The translations under genes and the position numbers were made by a program. Below, in pieces: positions 13,754 through 19,653 of a stretch of 19,653 nucleotides of DNA; position 1 is the first letter of the stretch; each line of letters starts with the position of its first letter. Source of the DNA: Bacillota bacterium (GTDB lineage: Bacteria; Bacillota_E; Symbiobacteriia; Symbiobacteriales; Symbiobacteriaceae); the NCBI GenBank assembly GCA_003242675.1, contig QGVE01000043.1:1-19653 (forward strand), given 5' to 3'. The notes under the pieces are model-generated. The model did no database searches and was not told where the DNA came from. It was given only the letters and a program-made list of their open reading frames with translations.

Positions 13754-14689
13754 ATGAACGAGTGGCAGTCGGACCTCTACCGGAAGTACGGGCGGGTCGC
13801 GAAGCAGATCGCCGCTGACCTGCTGGCCTTGCGGCCCGGTGACCGCATCCCGCGTGTGCAGGACTACGCCAAGCGCTGCGAAACGGGAAACGGGACGGTG
13901 CAGAACGCCCTGCGGTCCCTCATCGAGGCTGGCGCGATGCAGGTGGAGGCGCGCGGCCACCGGGGTACGTACCTGGTCCAGGCCGACTACCGCAAGCTGA
14001 GGGAGATCGCGGGGTTGGCGTCGCTGCTGGCGCTTATGCCCCTCCCCTACACCCGCCGGTACGAAGGGCTGGCCTCCGGCCTCTACGAGACGGTCCGGCG
14101 CAGCGACATGCCGTTCAGCATCGGCTACATGCGCGGCGCCCGCAACCGCATCGCGGCCCTCCGACGGGGCCAGGCCGATTTCGCGGTGCTCTCCCGCCTG
14201 TCGGCCGAACTAGCGGTGAAGGAAGGGGGCGTCGTCATCGTGATGGGGCTGGGGCCCCAGACCTTCGTCTCCCAGCACGGCATTCTGCTGGCCCGCCCCG
14301 AATTCCGGGGGATCACCGACGGGATGCGGGTGGGGATCGATCCGCAGACCCTGGACCAAGCGTGGCTAACCACCGAGGAGTGCCGGGGCAAGCAGGTGAA
14401 ACTGGTGGAAATCCCCTACTCCCACCTGCTGCAGTGGCTCCGTGAGGGACAAATCGACGCGGCCATCTGGAACCTGGATGAGCTGTCCTCGGGCACTATG
14501 GAGGTCTACTCCATGCCACTGCAGAGTCCCGCGGCTCGTCGGATCGCCGAGACATCCTCGGAAGCCGTCCTCGTCATCGACGCCAACCGCCCCGATCTGG
14601 AGCGGCTGCTACCGGAGATAATCGACCCCGCACTCGTCCGCAGCGTACAGAACGAGGTGCTGGAAGGCAAGCGAATTCCCTCATACTAG
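13754..14689 (+). CDS. yhfZ: YhfZ-family transcriptional regulator
   Basis: A 311-residue protein with an N-terminal GntR-like winged helix (about 5-76: AADLLALRPGDRIPRVQDYA, ETGNGTVQNALRSLIEAG, GHRGTYLV). The C-terminal domain (about 95-311) resembles a type 2 periplasmic-binding fold: GADFAVL-like and MRVGIDPQTLDQAWLT segments, then EIPYSHLLQWLREGQIDAAIWN (219-240). It therefore probably senses a small molecule through this domain and binds DNA as a dimer. This matches E. coli YhfZ in architecture and size. The ATG follows AGGAGGGA. It is the best candidate for binding the palindrome at the operon promoter; activator or repressor cannot be told. Confidence 0.87.
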   Translation: MNEWQSDLYRKYGRVAKQIAADLLALRPGDRIPRVQDYAKRCETGNGTVQNALRSLIEAGAMQVEARGHRGTYLVQADYRKLREIAGLASLLALMPLPYTRRYEGLASGLYETVRRSDMPFSIGYMRGARNRIAALRRGQADFAVLSRLSAELAVKEGGVVIVMGLGPQTFVSQHGILLARPEFRGITDGMRVGIDPQTLDQAWLTTEECRGKQVKLVEIPYSHLLQWLREGQIDAAIWNLDELSSGTMEVYSMPLQSPAARRIAETSSEAVLVIDANRPDLERLLPEIIDPALVRSVQNEVLEGKRIPSY

Positions 14690-14722
14690 CCAGACGGCAC
14701 AACAGGCAGGGGAGTGAGACCG

Positions 14723-15091
14723 TTGTCGCTGGAACTGCGGCTCCAACTGCTGCAGGAGAGCGGGCAGATCAGCCCGGAGGTCGCGGAACTGACCCGCTGG
14801 ATCCTGAAGCGCGTCGAGGAACGCTACGGCATTGCCGTAACGGAGGAGAACGGTGCGATGTTCACTACGCACCTGGCGGTGGCCCTGCAGCGGCTGCGCT
14901 CGGGCGAGGCCATCGACCAGATGCTCGCAGAGGGGCTGGCCGAGGTGAAGGCCTACCCGGAGGAGTGGGCCTTTGTCAACGAGGTTGTTGCGGGAGAGGC
15001 CGGGCGGCGGCTGGGCGTTACGGTGCCGGAAGCCGAGATCGGCTTCCTCGCGGCACACCTGATCACTTTGGTCCGCCCGGATGGGCCGTGA
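14723..15091 (+). CDS. yhfY: YhfY-family stand-alone PRD protein
   Basis: The 122-residue product is a single PTS regulation domain (PRD) with no DNA-binding or RNA-binding part. Both usual PRD histidines appear to be kept, His50 in MFTTHLAVALQRL and His112 in AEIGFLAAHLITL. PRDs are phosphorylated by HPr or EIIB of the PTS, so this protein may bring PTS status to the operon, perhaps through YhfZ. The start is TTG 14723, eight bases after AGGGGAG; GTG 14714 in the same frame overlaps that site and is less likely. The stop overlaps the next start as GTGA. Confidence 0.8.
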   Translation: MSLELRLQLLQESGQISPEVAELTRWILKRVEERYGIAVTEENGAMFTTHLAVALQRLRSGEAIDQMLAEGLAEVKAYPEEWAFVNEVVAGEAGRRLGVTVPEAEIGFLAAHLITLVRPDGP

Positions 15092-16137
15092 CCACCCGGT
15101 GGCGCAGGTCGCTGGCGGCTGCCCGGGCGCAGCTGGGCCGCTCCGTCGTCGCACTGGCGCCCGGGGCCGACGCGGCCGACCCAGGCGATGAGGTCCTCCG
15201 ACTCGGCATCAAAGACACCGCGGCCATCGGGGAAGAGCTGCGCCGCCGGCTGGCCGCGGAGCCCGGTCTGGCGTGGCTCACGGTGGACAGGGCCGCGCCG
15301 GGCGGAAGGGCGATCGACACCGGATTGCTCAACCCGCTCACCGGGCGGCCGATGACCGGCTCGACCAGCGGCGGCCCGGTGAACATCCTGCTTGGCATCA
15401 TCGACTTGTGCATCGGCACAGATGGCGGAGGCTCCGTGCTTGGCCCCGCCGCCGCTACCGGCCTGGCCGGAGTGATTGGCTCCGGTCTTGGCTTGACCTG
15501 TCCGGTGGAGCGTGTATCCACCGACGGCTTTGCGTTCCGGCCCGCCCTGGGGGTCATCGCCCGGGACTGGCCGACGGCCCGTGTCGGACTGACCGCCCTT
15601 CTACGGGCCACGGGTGTAGACCCGCCGCCCAGGACATCGCTCTCGGGTGTCCGGGTCGCGCTGCCCTGCCCGGGCTCCGTGACGCTGCCCGACGGAGCGG
15701 ACATGGCGGCTGCCCTGGAACCCTACCTCCCGCCTCTGTGGGAGGCGGGGGCCAGACCCGTCTTCGTGGACATGACGGGGATCGCCGTCCGGGAGCGGTC
15801 CATAGCCCTGCTGCGGGAGATCTGGACTGTGGCGGACCTGGTTGTTACCCTGGAAGGGCCCGTAGACCTCTACGGCCTCGGCGATTCTGTGGTGGGCTCG
15901 TTGGGCCCACCCGGCGCCGACCTGCAGGCGCGAGGAGGAAAGTACCTGCTTCGGGCGCTGAACCTGGTGGGCTGCACGGGCATTACCCTGCCGGTTCCCC
16001 GTCTCTCCTCGGGCCTGATCCTGGCCGGACCGCCCGGCAGGCAAGGCGCCGCCTGCGCCCTGGCCGCGGCGGATCTGCTGGCGTCATCCCTGCGAATGCC
16101 ACCGCTCTTCGGGCGTTACTTTTTTCAGCTTCCTTGA
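15088..16137 (+). CDS. Divergent amidase-signature-like protein
   Basis: The 349-residue product shows the core of the amidase signature in order. A possible catalytic lysine is Lys42 (LGIKDTAAIG), the serine/glycine loop is GSTSGGPVN (91-99), and the nucleophile region is GTDGGGSVLGPAA with Ser116. In my hand alignment the cis-serine of the Ser-cisSer-Lys triad is replaced by Thr93, and the usual Ile-Arg after the nucleophile is Val-Leu. The usual family length is about 450-500 residues, so roughly 100 or more are missing, mainly in the C-terminal half. It may hydrolyse an amide in the operon's substrate, or be a non-catalytic relative. The GTG start overlaps the yhfY stop (GTGA), with only a weak ribosome-binding site, so translation is probably coupled. 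E. coli has no such gene in its yhf operon. Confidence 0.7.
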   Translation: MTTRWRRSLAAARAQLGRSVVALAPGADAADPGDEVLRLGIKDTAAIGEELRRRLAAEPGLAWLTVDRAAPGGRAIDTGLLNPLTGRPMTGSTSGGPVNILLGIIDLCIGTDGGGSVLGPAAATGLAGVIGSGLGLTCPVERVSTDGFAFRPALGVIARDWPTARVGLTALLRATGVDPPPRTSLSGVRVALPCPGSVTLPDGADMAAALEPYLPPLWEAGARPVFVDMTGIAVRERSIALLREIWTVADLVVTLEGPVDLYGLGDSVVGSLGPPGADLQARGGKYLLRALNLVGCTGITLPVPRLSSGLILAGPPGRQGAACALAAADLLASSLRMPPLFGRYFFQLP

Positions 16138-16172
16138 TCAATCAGAAGCTCACACCCCAGGAGGATAGCCGC

Positions 16173-17087
16173 ATGGCCCACATCATGACTGTCCTGGGCC
16201 CCCTGGACCCGAAGGAACTTGGCCCCACCCTGATGCACGAGCACCTCTTCATCGACCTCTCCGGGCGGAAGAAGGATCCGGACACCGTGCTGGACGACCT
16301 GGACCTCGCCTGCCAGGAAGTCGCCCACCTGCAGCGCGCCGGCGGACGGGCCCTGGTCGAGGTGACCTGCCACGGTATGGGGCGCCGGCCCGACCTGCTC
16401 CTGGAGGTCGCCCGCCGGACCGGACTGCAGATCGTCGCCGCCACCGGGTTCTACCAGCAGGCCTACCACCCGCCTTACGTGGCCGAGCGCTCGGCGGAGG
16501 AACTCGCCGAACAGCTGATTCGGGAGATCGAGGAAGGGATGGACGGCACGGGGGTTAAGCCGGGAATCCTGGCCGAGATCGGCACCTCGAGGGGTGAGAT
16601 CCGCCCCGACGAGGAGAAGGTTTTCCGGGCCGTGGCACTGGCTCACAAGGCGACCGGCCTCCCCATTTCCACCCACTGCACCCTCGGGACGATGGGGCTG
16701 GCGCAGCTGGACCTGCTGGAGTCGCTGGGGGTCGACCCGGCCCGGGTCGTGATCGGCCACCAGGACCTGGTCGACGACCTGGAGACGCACGTCGCCCTGG
16801 CCCGGCGGGGAGCCACCGTGGCCTACGACACGGCAGGGAAGGAGTCTTATATGCCGGACGCCGTGCGAGTGAGGCTCATCACGGGCATGCTGGAGAGGGG
16901 CCTGGGCGATCGGGTGGTCCTCTCCATGGACGTGACCCGGCGCTCTCACCTGAAGGCCAACGGGGGCTATGGCTACAGCTACCTCTTTGAACGGCTGGTG
17001 CCCGCGCTGCGGGCAGCCGGGGTGAGCGAGGCAGAGCTGGAACAGATGCTGGTACTGAACCCGCGGCGCATCCTCACCGTCGCCTGA
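16173..17087 (+). CDS. php: Php-type phosphotriesterase-homology metal hydrolase
   Basis: A 304-residue amidohydrolase-superfamily TIM-barrel protein. All six expected ligands of a binuclear metal site are visible: His22 and His24 (LMHEHL), Glu135 (GILAEIGTS), His168 (ISTHCTLGT), His196 (VVIGHQDL) and Asp253 (LSMDVT). The bridging residue is Glu, as in E. coli Php, and not the carboxylated Lys of phosphotriesterase. Relatives hydrolyse phosphoesters, lactones or amides; the natural substrate of Php is unknown. The ATG follows AGGAGGAT at good spacing. It lies between the amidase-like gene and yhfX. Confidence 0.9.
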   Translation: MAHIMTVLGPLDPKELGPTLMHEHLFIDLSGRKKDPDTVLDDLDLACQEVAHLQRAGGRALVEVTCHGMGRRPDLLLEVARRTGLQIVAATGFYQQAYHPPYVAERSAEELAEQLIREIEEGMDGTGVKPGILAEIGTSRGEIRPDEEKVFRAVALAHKATGLPISTHCTLGTMGLAQLDLLESLGVDPARVVIGHQDLVDDLETHVALARRGATVAYDTAGKESYMPDAVRVRLITGMLERGLGDRVVLSMDVTRRSHLKANGGYGYSYLFERLVPALRAAGVSEAELEQMLVLNPRRILTVA

Positions 17088-17113
17088 GGTTCGGTGCGAG
17101 AGGGGAGAAGTCG

Positions 17114-18265
17114 ATGTTCCTGGAGGTGACCGTGCGCCGTAACCCGCGGCTGATCGAAGCGGCCTTACGGCTGCACGCTGAAGGACGGCTGCCGCCTAAC
17201 ACCTACGTGCTGGACATGGATGCCATTAGACACAACGCCCGTACGCTCGCCGCCGCGGCCCGGCGGGAGGGGATTCAGCTCTACTTCATGTCCAAGCAAG
17301 TCAACCGGAACCCGCAAGTGATCGCAGCAGTAGCCGAGGCCGGGATTCCCCGGGGCGTGGCGGTAGACATCGACGATGCTCGGGCGTTCCGCGAGGCGGG
17401 CGCCGCGCTGGGCCACGTGGGCCACCTGGTGCAGATCCCTCGGGCCTTCCTGCCGCAGGTGCTTTCCTGGAGGCCGGAAGTGATGACGGTATTCAGTGTT
17501 GCCCACGCCAAGGCAGTGAGCGACGCGGCCGTCCGGCTCGGGATCAAGCAGGATCTGCTGTTGCGGGTAGCTTCCGGCTATTTTCATCCCGGCCAGGAGG
17601 GTGGCTTCGACCTGGAAGAGCTACCTACTGTGGCCCGGGCGATTAGCGAGCTTCCAGGGGTCCGGGTGGTGGGTGTCACCGCCTTCCCGTGCCTCGTTGC
17701 GGAGGGCGGGCGCCCCACCCCCACCCCCAACCTCACCGCCGTGACCCGGGCAGCCAGGCTCCTACGGGAAGAGCTGGGGATCGAGGTCTCCCAGGTGAAC
17801 GCCCCCTCCCTCACGTGCGTCGCCACGCTGCCGATGCTGCGGCAGGCGGGGGCAACCCACGGCGAACCGGGCCACGCCCTAACCGGCACGACTCCGCTCC
17901 ACGCCACCTCCGACCAGCCGGAGCTGCCGGCGATGGTCTATCTCACCGAGGTTTCCCACACGTGGCGTGGGCGCGCCTACGTCTACGGCGGCGGCAGCTA
18001 CCCGCGGGGCCACATGCGGAACGCGCTGGTGGGCACCGCCCTGCGCCGGGCCACCCTTCATCGCCCCGCCGCCGAAAACATCGATTACTATCTGACCCTC
18101 GACGACCCAAAGGCCCGGGAGGGTGAGCCGGTGATTGCTGCCTTCCGCACGCAAGCTTTCACCGCCCGGGCCAACCTGGCCCTGGTGGAGGGCATTCAGC
18201 AAGGGGCCCCAAGACTCGCTGGCCTGTATGACCGGGCGAACCGGCCCCTGGATCTCTCGATCTAG
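17114..18265 (+). CDS. yhfX: YhfX-family PLP protein with alanine-racemase-like fold
   Basis: The 383-residue product matches E. coli YhfX in size and layout. It has an N-terminal fold type III barrel like alanine racemase or D-threonine aldolase, with the PLP lysine Lys61 in LYFMSKQVNRNP. Further barrel strands are visible (GVAVDIDDARAF, LLLRVASGYFHPGQEGGF, VVGVTAFPC). A C-terminal beta domain follows (VYLTEVSHTWRGRAYVYGGGSYPRGHM). Racemase, decarboxylase or aldolase chemistry on an amino acid is plausible; the substrate is unknown. The ATG at 17114 follows AGGGGAG six bases upstream. Confidence 0.88.
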   Translation: MFLEVTVRRNPRLIEAALRLHAEGRLPPNTYVLDMDAIRHNARTLAAAARREGIQLYFMSKQVNRNPQVIAAVAEAGIPRGVAVDIDDARAFREAGAALGHVGHLVQIPRAFLPQVLSWRPEVMTVFSVAHAKAVSDAAVRLGIKQDLLLRVASGYFHPGQEGGFDLEELPTVARAISELPGVRVVGVTAFPCLVAEGGRPTPTPNLTAVTRAARLLREELGIEVSQVNAPSLTCVATLPMLRQAGATHGEPGHALTGTTPLHATSDQPELPAMVYLTEVSHTWRGRAYVYGGGSYPRGHMRNALVGTALRRATLHRPAAENIDYYLTLDDPKAREGEPVIAAFRTQAFTARANLALVEGIQQGAPRLAGLYDRANRPLDLSI

Positions 18266-18284
18266 AATGAAACGGAGTGTCGGT

Positions 18285-19505
18285 ATGGCAAAGCGGGCAA
18301 TTGTTCTGGTCCTGGACGGCTTCGGTGTCGGGGCCATGGCAGACGTGGAGCAGGTGCAGCCCCGGGACGCAGGTGCCCATACCCTCGCCAGCCTGCTGCG
18401 AGCCCAGGGAACCCTGGAGATTCCGAACCTGGTGCGACTGGGGCTGGCCCATGTGGCTCCGGAGGCCGGCCTGGAGCCGGCAGGTCCACCCCTGGCAGCC
18501 TGGGGGCGCTGCAACCTGGCCCACTGGGGGGCCGACACTTTCGCTGGCCACAACGAAATTCAAGGGAATCGTCCCCGCAGACCTGTGATTTCCCTGTTTT
18601 CCGAGGTTGCCGAGAAAGTCCGCGCTCACCTGGAAAACGCCGGCCACCGGGTCGAGGTCGCCGTACCTGGAGGCTCAGCCCTCCTCGTCGACGGTCAGAT
18701 CCTAGTGGGCGACAACCTGGAGACGGACCCCGGCCGCATATACAACGTGACAGGGCCGTTGGACGTTGTGCCCTACGAACAGATCCTGCAGGTGGGCCGG
18801 CTGGTCCGTGAGGTGGTCCAGGTGAGCCGGGTCATCGCCCTGGGCGGCGTCGGTATCACGGTGGACGACATCCTGGCGCACACGCGCATCACCCCGGCCG
18901 GACAAACCGGCGTGGTTACGCCGGAACTGCACATCTACAACGAGCACTACCGGGTGCGCCACCTGGGCTACGGCATCGACCCCGCCGTCCAGGCCCCCGA
19001 AAGGGTGGCGTCCACAGGGCTGCCGGTGGCGATGATTGGCAAGATGGCCGACGTGGTGGAGTGCCCCTCCGCCCGCTGGCGGGATCCGGTGGTCGACACC
19101 GACGCCGTGCTGGAGCAGGTCCTGGCGCAGCTGGCGGAGATGCCCGACGGTGGTTACATCGCCGCAACGGTTCAGGAGACCGACCTGATGGGCCACGAGC
19201 AGGATCCCGCGCGCTACGCCGCCGTGCTGGCCAGGGCCGACCGGGGCATCGGCCGCATCATGGAGCAGCTGCGGCACGGCGACTTGCTGATCATCCTCGC
19301 CGACCACGGCAACGACCCGCTAATCGGTCACTCGCTACACACCCGAGAGCAGGTGCCCCTCCTCGTGACGGGTCCCGGCGTCCGCCCCGTTCCTCTCGGG
19401 GTACGTCCGACACTCGCCGACGTGGCCGCGACGGTGTGCGACCACCTCGGTGCTCCTGCGCCGGAGTTCGGCACCAGCTTTCTGGACCTACTGATGAAGA
19501 CCTGA
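18285..19505 (+). CDS. yhfW: YhfW-family phosphopentomutase-like metalloenzyme
   Basis: A 406-residue member of the alkaline phosphatase superfamily, closest to phosphopentomutase (DeoB). The metal and catalytic residues are present: Asp11 (VLDGFGVG), Thr85 as the phosphate-accepting residue (GADTFAGHNE), Asp300 and His304 (TDLMGHEQD), Asp340 and His341 (LADHGNDP) and His352 (LHTREQVPLLV). The DeoB-type cap domain lies between about 100 and 230. It should move or remove a phosphate on a sugar-like intermediate. Its presence in a yhf set argues for a role other than nucleoside salvage. ATG 18285 has CGGAG seven bases upstream; ATG 18267 in the same frame overlaps it. It is the last gene of the operon. 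Confidence 0.88.
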   Translation: MAKRAIVLVLDGFGVGAMADVEQVQPRDAGAHTLASLLRAQGTLEIPNLVRLGLAHVAPEAGLEPAGPPLAAWGRCNLAHWGADTFAGHNEIQGNRPRRPVISLFSEVAEKVRAHLENAGHRVEVAVPGGSALLVDGQILVGDNLETDPGRIYNVTGPLDVVPYEQILQVGRLVREVVQVSRVIALGGVGITVDDILAHTRITPAGQTGVVTPELHIYNEHYRVRHLGYGIDPAVQAPERVASTGLPVAMIGKMADVVECPSARWRDPVVDTDAVLEQVLAQLAEMPDGGYIAATVQETDLMGHEQDPARYAAVLARADRGIGRIMEQLRHGDLLIILADHGNDPLIGHSLHTREQVPLLVTGPGVRPVPLGVRPTLADVAATVCDHLGAPAPEFGTSFLDLLMKT

Positions 19506-19524
19506 GTTGTCCAGAGTCAGGCAT

Positions 19525-19557
19525 GCGCCCCGCCGTCCGGAAGGACCGGCGGGGCGC
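19525..19557. terminator. Hairpin between yhfW and the convergent ctaB
   Basis: GCGCCCCGCCG (19525-19535) pairs with CGGCGGGGCGC (19547-19557), extended by TCC/GGA with one bulged C and a GGAA loop. There is no T-run on either side, so it may act as a weak or Rho-assisted bidirectional terminator for the convergent genes. Confidence 0.55.
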
Positions 19558-19570
19558 CTGCGCGCATCGC

Positions 19571-19653
19571 CTACAGAAGCAGCAGGCCCATGGCGCAGAG
19601 CATGTACACCGATGCGAACTTGAACAGCCGGAGGTTCACCTGGACCGACGGGC
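19571..19653 (-). CDS. ctaB: Probable haem O synthase (CtaB), C-terminal fragment
   Basis: The minus strand gives 26 residues ending in a TAG at 19571: P-S-V-Q-V-N, then LRLFKFASVYMLCAMGLLLL. This looks like the end of the UbiA-type prenyltransferase CtaB/CyoE, whose last helix is typically preceded by an R-x-LF-K/R-x-S-x-x-Y segment. CtaB adds a farnesyl group to haem B to make haem O for terminal oxidases. The start lies beyond the right edge. With so few residues the call is provisional; another membrane protein is possible. Confidence 0.55.
   Translation of the reverse strand, partial: PSVQVNLRLFKFASVYMLCAMGLLLL

Noticed and set aside
1..19653. Mobile element, CRISPR array, phage or defence genes
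   Set aside because: No transposase, integrase, regularly spaced repeats, target duplications or defence-type domains were seen. Gene order and base composition look even across the window.

Overview
The window reads as chromosomal DNA of a high-GC Gram-positive bacterium of the Firmicutes, most like Symbiobacterium or a close relative. This is inferred from Firmicute-type content (a ydaO/c-di-AMP riboswitch, a mannose-family PTS, strong GGAGG ribosome-binding sites, sigma-A type promoters) combined with very GC-rich third codon positions. Coding density is high. I see no insertion sequence, CRISPR array, tRNA or rRNA.

Left part (1-4300), mixed single genes: the 5' end of recO on the minus strand; a polytopic membrane protein with a weak NnrS-like pattern, preceded by a CRP/FNR-like box; a membrane-anchored GGDEF diguanylate cyclase with its own promoter; deoC on the minus strand, sharing its stop tetranucleotide with the cyclase; and a secreted CAP/SCP-domain protein under a c-di-AMP riboswitch, ended by a textbook terminator.

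Middle part (4445-9620), an amino-sugar uptake operon: a sigma-A promoter and three regularly spaced ACTGGT/ACCAGT half-sites lie before a GntR/UTRA regulator. An AgaS-type SIS-domain deaminase/isomerase and a mannose-family PTS in the order IIA, YajC-like, IIB, IIC, IID follow. The regulator probably controls its own operon. A sugar would be phosphorylated on entry, and if it is galactosamine the AgaS product would be tagatose-6-phosphate. The deacetylase, kinase and aldolase for a full pathway are not here. A stem-loop separates this operon from the convergent lipoate-protein ligase gene (9640-10623, minus).

Right part (10848-19505), the most interesting region: a complete version of the poorly understood yhf/php gene set known from E. 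coli, in one transcription direction. The order is yhfU, yhfS, yhfT, yhfZ, yhfY, an amidase-signature-like gene, php, yhfX, yhfW. It starts at a strong promoter (TTGACC, 18-base spacer, TATAAT) with a perfect 14-base palindrome over the expected transcription start. It encodes two PLP-fold proteins, a binuclear-metal hydrolase, a phosphopentomutase-like metalloenzyme, a divergent amidase, a membrane transporter, a small DUF2620 protein and two regulators. Together this looks like uptake and breakdown of an unidentified, probably nitrogen-containing and possibly phosphorylated, compound.

The window ends with a GC-rich hairpin and the last codons of a probable ctaB (haem O synthase) on the minus strand.
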